A model generated the notes under the pieces. The model was not told where the DNA came from. It made no database searches and saw nothing but the letters and a program-made list of their open reading frames with translations. Position numbers and translations under genes: made by a program. DNA of 64,000 nucleotides from Viridibacillus arenosi (GTDB lineage: Bacteria; Bacillota; Bacilli; Bacillales_A; Planococcaceae), in assembly GCF_001955655.1 (NCBI RefSeq), contig NZ_MSPW01000012.1:1-64000 (forward strand), written 5' to 3'. Position 1 is the stretch's first letter. Each line of letters starts with the position of its first letter. Shown here in pieces: positions 7,228 to 16,180 of this stretch.

Positions 7228-8742
7228 TTACAATAAACCCGCTTTTTTTAAAAATTCATGTGCTACTTCTGATGCCTTTCTACCTTCTACATTTACTTGA
7301 TAATTCATTTGACGCATTTCATCCTCAGTTATTTGATCGGCCAGTTTATTTAATGCTCTTTCAATTTCAGGATGTTTTTTTATTGTTTCTTGTTTTAATA
7401 ATGGTGCACCTTGATAAGGAGGAAACAAATGCTTGTCGTCTTCTAAAACAATTAAATTGTATTGTCTAATATCACTATCGGTTGAATAGGCATCTAGTAA
7501 ATCTATATCTCCAGATTTTACAGCCTGATATCTCAGCTTAGGTTCCATTGTAGTAATATTGGAAAGAGAGAGATTATATAGCTTTTGAATACCTCGATAA
7601 CCATCTTCCCGATCATTAAACTCCATTGTAAACCCTGCTTTTATATTTTCTTCAGCTGCCTTTACATCTGAAATGTTCTTCAAATCGTATGTTTTTGCTG
7701 CCTCTTCCGAAACAGCCAATGCATAAGTATTGTTGTACTTCATAGGACTAAGCATTACCATGTCAAATTTTTTCAGCATACCTTCTTGTGCTTGCCTATA
7801 AACATCATCTTGGTTGTTATTTATCGCTTTCTCTTTCAAAAATTCTGAAATGGCTGTACCAGTAAATTCGGGATAAATGTCGACACTTCCCGATTTCAAT
7901 GCATTAAACACAAATGAAGTCTTACCTAAACCAGGCTTTAATTGAACATTCAAATCGGTCTCGTCTTCAATAAGTAATTTATACATATTGATAAGAATTT
8001 CAGGCTCTGATCCAAGTTTACCCGCAATGACTATCTCTTCTTTTTCATTGATATTCATTAGAGGAAGGAAAATCATTAATAATGCCGTAATACTAATAGC
8101 GCTCAATGCTATTACTGTTTTTTTAAATGAAAGTGATTCAAGTTTTTTTAGTAAAAAGTCAAATGCTAACGCTAATAGTGCAGCTGGTGCAGCTCCTAAG
8201 ACGATTAATGCTGTATTATTTCGGTCAATACCTAGTAAAATAATATCTCCTAGACCCCCTGCACCAATTAATGCCGCCAATGTAGCTGTCCCTACTATTA
8301 AGACCATGGCGGTCCTGATCCCTGCCATCATAACAGGCATGGCGAGAGGAAGTTCTACTTTCATTAACCTCTTTCGAGTGTTCATACCCATTGCCATTGC
8401 TGCTTCTTTTAGTGACGCATCTACCTCATTTATCCCTGTGTATGTATTACGTAGGATTGGTAAAAGTGCATAAACAACTAATGCTATTATTGCTGGTATC
8501 TTACCTATACCAAACAGCGGAATTAACAAGCCTAGCAATGCTAAGGAAGGGATTGTTTGCAGAACCGCACTTATGCCAATTATACTTTCTGCTATTTTTT
8601 TCTTATTTGTTAAGTAAATGCCTAAAGGTATCGCAATAACAACCGCAAAAAAGAGAGCAATAAAAGATATTTGAATATGTTCAAGTAATGAGGCAAAGAG
8701 CTGTCCTTTACGTTCATTAAAAACATCTACTAAATTCGTCAT
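7228..8742 (-). CDS. ABC importer permease fused to substrate-binding domain (OpuB/OpuC or EgtU type)
   Basis: The product is 504 aa. Residues 20-215 form the permease with about six membrane segments and the EAA loop (EAAMAMGMNTRKR ... ELPLAMPVMMAGIR). After a further membrane segment near residue 220, residues 235-504 form an OpuBC/ProX-type binding domain (AGKLGSEPEILINMYKLL, VDIYPEFTGTA). Separate-subunit relatives import choline, carnitine or glycine betaine. Fused proteins of this length and layout include the Listeria BilE and streptococcal EgtU proteins, and EgtU binds ergothioneine. The cage residues that separate these ligands could not be judged by eye. It lies four bases behind the ATPase gene and forms an operon with it. 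Confidence 0.85.
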   Translation of the reverse strand: MTNLVDVFNERKGQLFASLLEHIQISFIALFFAVVIAIPLGIYLTNKKKIAESIIGISAVLQTIPSLALLGLLIPLFGIGKIPAIIALVVYALLPILRNTYTGINEVDASLKEAAMAMGMNTRKRLMKVELPLAMPVMMAGIRTAMVLIVGTATLAALIGAGGLGDIILLGIDRNNTALIVLGAAPAALLALAFDFLLKKLESLSFKKTVIALSAISITALLMIFLPLMNINEKEEIVIAGKLGSEPEILINMYKLLIEDETDLNVQLKPGLGKTSFVFNALKSGSVDIYPEFTGTAISEFLKEKAINNNQDDVYRQAQEGMLKKFDMVMLSPMKYNNTYALAVSEEAAKTYDLKNISDVKAAEENIKAGFTMEFNDREDGYRGIQKLYNLSLSNITTMEPKLRYQAVKSGDIDLLDAYSTDSDIRQYNLIVLEDDKHLFPPYQGAPLLKQETIKKHPEIERALNKLADQITEDEMRQMNYQVNVEGRKASEVAHEFLKKAGLL

Positions 8743-8746
8743 ATGC

Positions 8747-9700
8747 TTAACCTCTTCCTGAAGAATCTATAGCTAAATACCTTATAATCGATTCTCTCGT
8801 TATAATACCTATAATTTCACCGTTCTGATTTACCGATATGGCTTCATGATCTACCAAATTATTAAGTATTTCTTGTAGTGAATCATTTACGGAAACTTTG
8901 TGTAATACTTGCAAATAGACATTTTCTTTTGATATGGGTTGGATAATACTTTCTATATTGAATGTATCTTTAAAATCTTGATTAAGGCCAATAAATTCTC
9001 TAACAAAATCATTGGCCGGACTTTGCATAATTTCTTGGGGTGTACCGAGCTGTACAATTTCTCCATCCTTCATCACACATATTCTATCTCCTAGTTTTAG
9101 TGCTTCTTGCATATCGTGTGATACAAAGACAATTGTTTTTTTAATTGTTTGTTGTAGATCGAGCAAGTCATCTTGTAACTTAGTACGACTAATCGGATCC
9201 AATGCACTAAATGGTTCATCCATAAGAATGATTTCAGGATCTGCTGCTAATGCACGAACAACTCCCACTCTTTGTTGTTCTCCTCCTGAAAGCTCTGCAG
9301 GTTTTCGCTGACTATATTTATCTGCTTCAAGACCGACCATATTTAATAACTCATGAACTCGCTGCTGAATTTGTTCTCTACGCCATTTCTTCAGTTCTGG
9401 AACAATGGCAATATTCTCTTCTATCGTCATATGTGGAAAAAGTGCAATTTGTTGGAGAACATATCCGATATTCCAACGTAACTCATTTATGTTATAATCA
9501 CTTATTCTTTTTCCTTCAATTTTAATAGTTCCTTCTGTCAAACGAATTAATCGATTGATCATTTTTAGTAATGTCGTTTTCCCACAGCCACTTGGACCTA
9601 TAATGACAAAGAATTCACCTTTCTTTATTTCCAAATTGAGATAGTTAACTGCTGGTTGATTGTCATCATACCTTTTAGATACATTCTCAAATACAATCAT
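8747..9700 (-). CDS. ABC importer ATPase with CBS domain (OpuCA/EgtV type)
   Basis: The product is 317 aa. It has Walker A GPSGCGKTT, the Q-loop region YVLQQIALFPHMT, signature LSGGEQQR, Walker B IILMDEP and the H-loop VSHD. The C-terminal 75 residues hold one CBS-like unit (NGEIIGIITRESIIRYL). OpuCA proteins of about 380 aa have two, so this protein is shorter. CBS domains of this family sense ionic strength or nucleotides. The ribosome site GAAGGAGG precedes the ATG. It is the first gene of the two-gene operon with the fused permease. Confidence 0.88.
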   Translation of the reverse strand: MIVFENVSKRYDDNQPAVNYLNLEIKKGEFFVIIGPSGCGKTTLLKMINRLIRLTEGTIKIEGKRISDYNINELRWNIGYVLQQIALFPHMTIEENIAIVPELKKWRREQIQQRVHELLNMVGLEADKYSQRKPAELSGGEQQRVGVVRALAADPEIILMDEPFSALDPISRTKLQDDLLDLQQTIKKTIVFVSHDMQEALKLGDRICVMKDGEIVQLGTPQEIMQSPANDFVREFIGLNQDFKDTFNIESIIQPISKENVYLQVLHKVSVNDSLQEILNNLVDHEAISVNQNGEIIGIITRESIIRYLAIDSSGRG

Positions 9701-9975
9701 TTCATTACCTCCTTCTAGTACCGTAGTGGTTTCTAACTCGGTCTCATCGATTCAAGTTGTTTTGCACATTCCTACCGACAATCCATATTATTCAGATTAC
9801 TTGTATTTCACATTTTATATACTCGTATTGAATAAATAAAATACAAAAGGTGAATACGGAGTTATATGCATATATGAATACCTCGTTTATATCTTCTTTA
9901 AACCTATATTAAAACTTCTAAATAACCATTTCTATATCAAATATTGATAAGCTCTTATTTTATTTGATATTTTCC

Positions 9976-10003
9976 TTGCATTTCTGATTTAATAGCGTAT
10001 AAT
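9976..10003 (+). promoter_or_regulatory. promoter of a possible small RNA
   Basis: TTGCAT, a 16-base spacer and a perfect TATAAT form a vegetative-type promoter on the plus strand. No plus-strand protein gene follows before the tandem terminators at 10062-10134. Both neighbouring genes are on the minus strand. Confidence 0.65.
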
Positions 10004-10009
10004 ATATAT

Positions 10010-10100
10010 TTAGGTGCCAAACCTACGTAATGATTGTTTTCGAACTTTCGTTACAAACTAAGATTCCATAACGACTCGGATTGTCGGGAATCTTTTTCTT
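10010..10100 (+). ncRNA. candidate small RNA between promoter and terminator
   Basis: A transcript starting near 10010 would begin with the hairpin TAGGT-GCCAA-ACCTA. It would continue through a central region that can pair GTAAT...TTAC, and end in the terminator stem GATTCC(ATAA)CGAC-TCGGATT-GTCGGGAATC followed by TTTTTCTTTTTT. It has no start codon with a ribosome site. It does not match the riboswitch consensus sequences I know. It is a candidate only, and could also be a leader whose gene has been lost. Confidence 0.45.
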
Positions 10101-10107
10101 TTTTCTA

Positions 10108-10134
10108 GCAGGCAGATGAGCGCCTGCTTTTTTT
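10108..10134 (+). terminator. second terminator behind the small RNA candidate
   Basis: GCAGGC pairs with GCCTGC across an eight-base loop, followed by seven T. It is in tandem with the terminator that ends the RNA candidate. Confidence 0.8.
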
Positions 10135-10210
10135 ATGCCGTTTTTCAAATGAATATCCACTTCTTATTCATATTACTAAGTAATGTACAGTAATAAAAAC
10201 CCTTTAAAAT

Positions 10211-10250
10211 ACTAAAGTCCATACTACTTAATCGTAGTGTGGACTTTTTA
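10211..10250. terminator. terminator of the LysR-type gene
   Basis: A long stem AAAGTCCATACTAC / GTAGTGTGGACTTT around TTAATC, with A and T runs on either side, can work in both directions. On the minus strand it follows the regulator gene that stops at 10285. Confidence 0.8.
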
Positions 10251-10284
10251 AGTTCTTTATATCCTCCTTAACCTCTCTACTCAT

Positions 10285-11199
10285 CTACTCAATACTAGAA
10301 TGTCTATTAAATAATTTATACTGTTCACAAGCAATCTGTATGAAATCTTCTAAATAAGAGAAGATATATTTATCCTTATGCCACGCAAGCTCAGTAAATA
10401 CGGATTCCATTGTAATAGTTGTCTCTAGATTTTTTAGTACTCCATTTTCTAACTCTTTTTCAACTGTCATTTTCGGTAACAATGTCATTCCTAATCCAGC
10501 AATCACACACTTCTTGATTGCTTCAATACTAGAAAACTCTATTATTTGATCCGGATAAATACCTTTTAAATGACATTGATATTCGAATTGATTTCGATAT
10601 GAGCAGCCTTCCTCCGTTAATAATATCGTTTCTTGGGCTACGTTCTGTATGGCTAAAATATTATTTTGAGTTATATGATGTGTTGGTGCTACTACAAATA
10701 CCAAATCTTCCTCGATTAATTCCTTTTTACAAAGCATTGGTGTGTCTTTACGTGTATCCGTAATAAAAGCCAAATCGAGATTACCTGATTGCAATAAATC
10801 CTTGGCAACATCAATTGTATGGACTGGCTTAAAAACTATTTTCACTTTCGGATGTCGGCTTCTGAACAATTGCAAAATTTTAGGTAATCGATAAGTGCAT
10901 TGACTTTCCTGTGCCCCAATTGTTAAAGTCACATTCGTTTCATCTTGATTAGTTATTGCTTCTCTCATGTTTTCATCTAGATCTACCATCTTTTGTGCAT
11001 ATTGTTTTAATTGGATACCAGCATCTGTTAAATAAATTCGTTTTCCTAGACGCTCAAATAAAGGAACCCCTAATTCACCTTCTAAAGACTTGATTTGAGC
11101 GGTAATACTAGATTGTGCATAATCCAATATTTCCGCTGTTTGTGTAAAATTCAATGTTTTAGCAGCAGTTAAAAATGTATGTAAGTGCTTAATATCCAT
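10285..11199 (-). CDS. LysR family transcriptional regulator
   Basis: The product is 304 aa. The N-terminal winged helix-turn-helix is typical (MDIKHLHTFLTAAKTLNFTQ ... LGVPLFERLGKRIYLTDAG). A two-lobed effector-binding domain follows from about residue 90. It is transcribed away from the flavin reductase gene, the usual arrangement for a LysR protein and its target. The same pairing occurs in Bacillus subtilis as ywqM/ywqN. A palindrome in the shared 110-base promoter region is a likely operator. The effector is unknown. Confidence 0.85.
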   Translation of the reverse strand: MDIKHLHTFLTAAKTLNFTQTAEILDYAQSSITAQIKSLEGELGVPLFERLGKRIYLTDAGIQLKQYAQKMVDLDENMREAITNQDETNVTLTIGAQESQCTYRLPKILQLFRSRHPKVKIVFKPVHTIDVAKDLLQSGNLDLAFITDTRKDTPMLCKKELIEEDLVFVVAPTHHITQNNILAIQNVAQETILLTEEGCSYRNQFEYQCHLKGIYPDQIIEFSSIEAIKKCVIAGLGMTLLPKMTVEKELENGVLKNLETTITMESVFTELAWHKDKYIFSYLEDFIQIACEQYKLFNRHSSIE

Positions 11200-11213
11200 A
11201 TCTCACACTCCTA

Positions 11214-11230
11214 AATCGGTTTTACCGATT
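11214..11230. promoter_or_regulatory. candidate LysR operator
   Basis: Perfect inverted repeat AATCGGT-TTT-ACCGATT, with the T-N11-A layout of LysR boxes. It lies just upstream of the regulator start and about 85 bases from the reductase start. Confidence 0.55.
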
Positions 11231-11315
11231 AATTTAATCGAATTATTCATCTTTATTAATAATGAATTTAAGTTTAAGCTTTTTATAGAAGAAAGTATAG
11301 AGAGGATTGACATAT

Positions 11316-11861
11316 ATGAAGATTACAACATTTATTGGTAGTTCTAGAGAAGAAAGTAACAGCGAGATACTGGCAGATTTGGTGACGAAGGATATAAATC
11401 ATACTAAAATTGATTTGAAAAACTTATCTATACAACCTATTCATGATTTACGTCATGCGGATGGCGGTTTTCAATTAGTAGACGATGATTATGACACAAT
11501 CATAAATGCTTTCTTAGAAAGTGATCTGATTATCTTTTCTACTCCAATTTATTGGTATACGATGTCGGGTATTATGAAAAACATGATTGACCGATTAAGC
11601 CACGCTATACGAGATGAACGATTCCCACAATTTAAAGAAAAAATAAAATCCGTAGATGCCATTGTAGTAGCTGTCGGTGGTGATGACCCGAAAATAAAAG
11701 GGCTGCCTCTTATTCAGCAATTTAAATACACTTTTGATTTCTTAAATATGCGGTTCTCATCTTATATTATAGGTGAAGGAAATAAACCAGGTGACATTTT
11801 ACAAGATCAACAAGCTGTAGAGCAAGCTAACCTATTAAACAAACAGTTAAAAAAATTATAA
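11316..11861 (+). CDS. NAD(P)H-dependent FMN reductase, flavodoxin-like (YwqN-like)
   Basis: The product is 181 aa. The flavodoxin-like fold is seen in FIGSSREESNSE (phosphate-binding loop for FMN) and TPIYWYTMSGIMKNMIDRL, the conserved loop that stacks on the isoalloxazine ring in NADPH-dependent FMN reductases. It probably reduces quinones, azo compounds or free flavin in the cytosol. The frame is open from a TTG at 11307, but AGAGGA lies nine bases before the ATG at 11316. It is divergent from the LysR gene, which probably controls it. Confidence 0.82.
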   Translation: MKITTFIGSSREESNSEILADLVTKDINHTKIDLKNLSIQPIHDLRHADGGFQLVDDDYDTIINAFLESDLIIFSTPIYWYTMSGIMKNMIDRLSHAIRDERFPQFKEKIKSVDAIVVAVGGDDPKIKGLPLIQQFKYTFDFLNMRFSSYIIGEGNKPGDILQDQQAVEQANLLNKQLKKL

Positions 11862-11873
11862 AAACCATCAAGA

Positions 11874-11904
11874 AGATCGTTCATTTTTGAGCGGTCTTTT
11901 TTTA
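11874..11904 (+). terminator. terminator of the flavin reductase gene
   Basis: AGATCGTTC pairs with GAGCGGTCT (with G-T pairs) around TATTTTT-like loop bases, followed by a T run. Confidence 0.75.
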
Positions 11905-12045
11905 TCTAATGACTCATTGTATGTGCTATTGTTATCCCTTCTTTCCTTTAAAAGACGTATTTAATGATTTAGTTATTCTTCTTCAAGTAATTCAATAAAG
12001 CATTCAAAATCACATATTTAACTAATAAATTATTTCCTGGAAAAT

Positions 12046-12080
12046 AAAAACGTTTATTAGGATATCCTAATAAACGTTTT
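12046..12080. terminator. terminator of the siderophore-binding protein gene
   Basis: AAAACGTTTATTAGGATATCCTAATAAACGTTTT is a long perfect palindrome flanked by A and T runs. It lies 12 bases after the stop of the minus-strand gene. Confidence 0.75.
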
Positions 12081-12091
12081 ATCATTACATT

Positions 12092-13078
12092 TTATTTAGA
12101 GAATACTTCTTCAATTTGATCTAGCATTAAGTTAGCTGCTAATACGCCACCTGCAGTATTCCAAATGACATCATCTACTTTATGAACATTTCCTGCTTTA
12201 ACTGCAGATAGTTTTTGCCATAGTGGATCTTCTGTCCACTCTTTTTCAGTTGCTAATGCAGAATCATCACCTGTTGGCATATATGTGAAGTAGAATAAAA
12301 CGTCTCCGTCCATTTCAGGAATGGCTTCTTTACCTACTTCAATTGCTAAGTTACCTAGTTTATTATCAGCTGTAAATAGTTTTTCTTGGGCTGATACACG
12401 TTTAAAACCTAATTCGTTAAAAATGACACCAGAAAATGAATCTGTATAGTAAATACGTGTTATACCAGTCATAAAGCGTACGAATGATACTTGTTGATCT
12501 GTTTTATCACCTAATGTTGTTTTTAATGCTGCTACTTTTTCGTCATATTGTTTTAAAATGTCTTTACCTTCAGCATCTTTATTCACTGCTTTTGCGTATA
12601 AAGCAAAGTTTTCTTTCCAATCCCCACGTAATGTTTCAGAGAAAACAGTTGGGGCAATTTTAGTTAACTTGTCATAGACTTTTTCTTGTCTTATCTTACT
12701 ACCAATGATTAAATCTGGTTTAAGTGCAGCGATTTTCTCGATATTCACTTCATGTTCAACACCGACAACTTCTGCATCTCCCATATCGTCTTTAATATGA
12801 TCATACCAAGGATTTCCTACCCATGATTGTACTGCGCCAACTGGTTGAATACCTAAAGCAAGTAATGCTTCTGTTCCTTCATTCGTTAATACAACAATAC
12901 GTTTTGGTGTGCCTTTAATTTCAGTAGTACCCATTGCATGCTCAACAGAATATGTTGTTTCCTTTTCTTTTGATGCATCTTTTTGTTTATCATCTTCTTT
13001 TGTATTACCGCAAGCTGCTAATGCAAATACAGCGATAACTGCAAATAATGCGACGATTTTACGTAAAGTATTTTTCAT
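12092..13078 (-). CDS. ferric-siderophore-binding lipoprotein
   Basis: The product is 328 aa with a signal peptide ending in the lipobox ALAAC. The two-lobed periplasmic-binding-protein fold of the FhuD/FepB type is evident: RIVVLTNEGTEALLALGI at the start of lobe one and ALKPDLIIGS before the linking helix. It should capture an iron-siderophore complex on the cell surface and deliver it to the permeases encoded divergently. The frame opens at 13120, but AGGAGG stands nine bases before the ATG giving MKNTLRKIV. It shares a Fur-box control region with the permease operon. Confidence 0.9.
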   Translation of the reverse strand: MKNTLRKIVALFAVIAVFALAACGNTKEDDKQKDASKEKETTYSVEHAMGTTEIKGTPKRIVVLTNEGTEALLALGIQPVGAVQSWVGNPWYDHIKDDMGDAEVVGVEHEVNIEKIAALKPDLIIGSKIRQEKVYDKLTKIAPTVFSETLRGDWKENFALYAKAVNKDAEGKDILKQYDEKVAALKTTLGDKTDQQVSFVRFMTGITRIYYTDSFSGVIFNELGFKRVSAQEKLFTADNKLGNLAIEVGKEAIPEMDGDVLFYFTYMPTGDDSALATEKEWTEDPLWQKLSAVKAGNVHKVDDVIWNTAGGVLAANLMLDQIEEVFSK

Positions 13079-13118
13079 CTCTTTAAATCCTCCTATGTAT
13101 ATGATAAAATATGAAAGC

Positions 13119-13137
13119 AATAATGATAATCATTTTC
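13119..13137. promoter_or_regulatory. Fur box
   Basis: AATAATGATAATCATTTTC matches the 19-base Fur consensus GATAATGATAATCATTATC at 17 positions. It sits between the divergent binding-protein and permease genes, 40 bases from the former and about 110 from the latter, so iron-replete repression of both units is expected. Confidence 0.88.
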
Positions 13138-13248
13138 ATTTAATGCAAGATTAATATTATTCCACGGTAAAAGAGAAGTCAATATATTTTTTAATTTACA
13201 TTAAAAACGTAATTTTATTCTATTTTAGAAAAGAGTTTTGAATACCAC

Positions 13249-14253
13249 ATGTTATTTAATAATAATCTTACAAAAATTCTTGCACTAATAAGCAGTATCA
13301 TTCTATTACTCGTATGTATGGTCATCAGTATCGTTTACGGTTATGCAGATACATCCTTTCAGACGGCTTATCAAGCATTTACACAGTTTAATGACTCGAA
13401 TGAACATTTAATCATTCAAAACGTACGACTTCCTCGTGCATTAATCGCAGCAAGCGTCGGAGCTTCATTAGCAATTGCTGGCGTTTTAATGCAAACGTTA
13501 ACAAAAAACCCATTAGCTTCACCAGGTATTTTAGGGATTAATGCTGGCGCTGGATTTGCGGTTGTGTTTGCCATGGTTTTCTTCCAATCTGCTAGCTTGC
13601 AATCATTCGCATGGATTGCATTTTTAGGTGCAACAGTTGCAACCGCGGCAGTTTATGGGATTAGTTCTACAGGTCGAGATGCTATGTCTCCTATTAAAAT
13701 TACATTAGCTGGAGCAGCCATGAGCGCCCTCTTCTCTTCTTTTACTCAAGGATTATTGGCCACTAATGAGGCTGAATTAGATCAAGTGCTATTTTGGTTA
13801 GCAGGTTCTGTAGAAGGTCGTAAATTGGAATTATTAATTGATGTTCTTCCTTATCTTATTATAGGTTGGATTGGCGCATTGCTAATTGCACCGAAGATGA
13901 ATGTTCTAGCACTAGGTGATGATGTCGCAAAAGGGTTAGGTTTACCTGTCGGCTTGATTCAATTAGCTGTTGGATTTATCGTTATTATGTTAGCAGGTGG
14001 ATCTGTAGCTGTGGCTGGTCCAATCGGTTTTATCGGTATAGTCATTCCCCATCTAGCTCGCAAATGTGTTGGGAATGACCATAGGTGGTTAATTCCTATG
14101 TCAGCATTACTAGGTGGTATTCTACTACTATTAGCAGACGTGAGTGCTCGTTATATTATCATGCCTCAGGAAGTTCCTGTTGGTGTCATGACAGCGTTTA
14201 TCGGAACACCATTCTTTGTTTATATTGCTAGAAAGGGGTTCAGAAAAGCGTGA
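13249..14253 (+). CDS. iron-siderophore ABC transporter permease (FecCD family), subunit 1
   Basis: The product is 334 aa with about nine or ten membrane segments. It has FecCD hallmarks: RLPRALIAASVGASLAIAG near residue 60 and the GFIGIVIPHLARK coupling-helix region near residue 265. It forms the membrane channel with the next gene product. The ribosome site before the ATG is weak, so the start is less certain. Its TGA overlaps the GTG start of the next gene, which implies translational coupling. Confidence 0.9.
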   Translation: MLFNNNLTKILALISSIILLLVCMVISIVYGYADTSFQTAYQAFTQFNDSNEHLIIQNVRLPRALIAASVGASLAIAGVLMQTLTKNPLASPGILGINAGAGFAVVFAMVFFQSASLQSFAWIAFLGATVATAAVYGISSTGRDAMSPIKITLAGAAMSALFSSFTQGLLATNEAELDQVLFWLAGSVEGRKLELLIDVLPYLIIGWIGALLIAPKMNVLALGDDVAKGLGLPVGLIQLAVGFIVIMLAGGSVAVAGPIGFIGIVIPHLARKCVGNDHRWLIPMSALLGGILLLLADVSARYIIMPQEVPVGVMTAFIGTPFFVYIARKGFRKA

Positions 14254-15305
14254 AGCAGTACAGAACTATTAGACTATTACAACAAAAAATTTCGTTTTTA
14301 CTTGATATAAAAGCAACTAGGAAAATCTCATTCTTATTCTGCTTAGTAATGGCAACATTTATACTAAGTGCATCTGTAGGCGATTCTTTTATCAATCCGT
14401 TAAACGTTTTCCAAATTCTATTTGGTGGTGGTAATGATTTTGATCGCCTTGTAGTAGTTGATTTTAGATTACCTCGTATTCTAATCGCAGCATTTGCTGG
14501 TATGGCATTAGCGGTTGCTGGTGCTATTTTACAAGGGATGATTAAAAACCCCCTTGCTTCCCCTGATATTATAGGGATTTCGGCTGGTGGCGGTGCCGCA
14601 GTTGTAGCTTTCTTAGCCATCTTTAGTGATCAAAACCACTCCTTAACAGTTAGTATTCAGTGGCTTCCTATTGCTGGTTTTATTGGAGCTACGGTTATTG
14701 GATTTGTCGTATACTTTTTAGCTTGGAAAGATGGTATTACACCGATTCGCCTTGTCCTCATTGGGATTGGAGTTTCAGCATTTATGCAGGCAATGACAAC
14801 GATGCTCATGTTACTAGGTCCGATATATAGAGCAAGTGAAGCGAATATTTGGATTACAGGTAGCGTTAGCGGTGCAAGTTGGGAACAAGTGAAAATGGTC
14901 GTACCTTGGACTATTCTTTTGCTTGTGATTTCCTTCTTCATCACACGACATTTAAATGTACAAGAATTAGGTGATGATACGGCTTCAAATTTAGGACAAC
15001 CTGTTCAAAAGATGCGTTTTCTTTTATTATTGCTTAGTACGTGCCTAGTTGCTGGCGCTATTGCTTTTGCTGGTGCTATTGGTTTTGTCGGTTTAATGGC
15101 ACCACATATCGCACGTCGCTTAGTTGGTTCGTCTTTTGGCGTGTTAATCCCAACTGCTGCAAGTATAGGCGCATTACTAGTTATGGCTGCTGACGTCATA
15201 GGTAGAACGGCATTTAGTCCACTAGAAGTACCTGCTGGTGTTTTTACAGCAGCAATTGGTGCCCCTTATTTTATTTATTTACTATTTAGAAATCCGAGGA
15301 ACTAA
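14250..15305 (+). CDS. iron-siderophore ABC transporter permease (FecCD family), subunit 2
   Basis: The product is 351 aa and paralogous to the preceding permease. It shows the family motifs FRLPRILIAAFAGMALAVAG and GFVGLMAPHIARRLVG, the second being the contact site for the ATPase. It starts with GTG inside the preceding stop (GTGA overlap). The N terminus has about 25 basic residues before the first membrane helix. Together with subunit 1 it should form a heterodimeric channel. Confidence 0.9.
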   Translation: MKQYRTIRLLQQKISFLLDIKATRKISFLFCLVMATFILSASVGDSFINPLNVFQILFGGGNDFDRLVVVDFRLPRILIAAFAGMALAVAGAILQGMIKNPLASPDIIGISAGGGAAVVAFLAIFSDQNHSLTVSIQWLPIAGFIGATVIGFVVYFLAWKDGITPIRLVLIGIGVSAFMQAMTTMLMLLGPIYRASEANIWITGSVSGASWEQVKMVVPWTILLLVISFFITRHLNVQELGDDTASNLGQPVQKMRFLLLLLSTCLVAGAIAFAGAIGFVGLMAPHIARRLVGSSFGVLIPTAASIGALLVMAADVIGRTAFSPLEVPAGVFTAAIGAPYFIYLLFRNPRN

Positions 15306-15319
15306 AGGAGTCGAAACCT

Positions 15320-16123
15320 TTGACAGAAACGATTGAAACGAAATCACTTACTTTAGGTTATGGAGATTCCGTTATTATAAAAGATTTAAATATTACAATT
15401 CCAAAGGGTGAAATCACCGTGTTAATCGGTGGAAATGGTTGTGGTAAATCTACTCTTTTGCGCTCTATTGCAAGATTATTAAAACCAACGAATGGCACTG
15501 TATTATTAGAAGCAGAAGATGTCTTTAAACTATCAACTAAGCAAGTGGCTAAAAAGCTCTCTATTTTACCACAATCCCCTACCGCACCAGAGGGGTTAAC
15601 TGTACTGCAACTTGTGAAGCAAGGACGTTATCCTTACCAAAGTTGGCGTAAGCAATGGACTAAAGAAGATGAAGAAATCGTCATGAATGCACTTAATGCT
15701 ACAGGTGTTGCAGAATTGAAAGACAAACCTGTTGACGAACTATCAGGTGGGCAACGACAACGCGCCTGGATTGCTATGACATTGGCGCAAGATACAGATA
15801 TAATTTTATTAGATGAACCGACTACTTATTTAGATTTAACGCATCAAATCGAAATTCTCGATTTACTATATGAGTTGAATATTCAAGAAAACCGGACAAT
15901 CATCATGGTCTTACATGACATTAATTTAGCTTGCCGTTATGCTCATCATATTATTACAGTAGCTAACCAAACTGTTTATAAAAAAGGCAAGCCTGAGGAC
16001 ATCATAAACGAAACCCTTATTAAAGATGTCTTTGATCTCGATTGTGAAATTACAGCTGACCCTATTTTCGGTACACCAATGTGTATTCCTTTTGGGAAAG
16101 GGCGAAAAGTAAGTCAATTTTAA
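15320..16123 (+). CDS. iron-siderophore ABC transporter ATPase (FepC family)
   Basis: The product is 267 aa. It has Walker A GGNGCGKST, signature LSGGQRQR, Walker B IILLDEP followed by TTYLDLTHQ, and an H-loop in VLHDINLACRYAHH. This last pattern is typical of FecE/FhuC-type ATPases. It powers the two FecCD permeases. The start is TTG, with AAAGGAG eight bases upstream. It is the last gene of the Fur-controlled operon, 14 bases after subunit 2. Confidence 0.92.
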   Translation: MTETIETKSLTLGYGDSVIIKDLNITIPKGEITVLIGGNGCGKSTLLRSIARLLKPTNGTVLLEAEDVFKLSTKQVAKKLSILPQSPTAPEGLTVLQLVKQGRYPYQSWRKQWTKEDEEIVMNALNATGVAELKDKPVDELSGGQRQRAWIAMTLAQDTDIILLDEPTTYLDLTHQIEILDLLYELNIQENRTIIMVLHDINLACRYAHHIITVANQTVYKKGKPEDIINETLIKDVFDLDCEITADPIFGTPMCIPFGKGRKVSQF

Positions 16124-16128
16124 AATAT

Positions 16129-16168
16129 AAAAAGGACGACAGCATACTTTCTGCTCCCGTCCTTTTTA
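16129..16168. terminator. bidirectional terminator between iron operon and acetyltransferase
   Basis: AAAAAGGACG pairs with CGTCCTTTTT across about 20 bases. It serves the convergent genes on both sides. Confidence 0.75.
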
Positions 16169-16180
16169 TTTGTTTTATCT

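Noticed and set aside
7988-8473. 161-codon frame opposite the importer permease
   Set aside because: It is antisense to conserved membrane-protein codons and has no ribosome site or family resemblance.
10010-10100. preQ1, fluoride or guanidine riboswitch at the small RNA candidate
   Set aside because: None of the conserved core sequences of these riboswitches is present and no gene follows the terminator on that strand.
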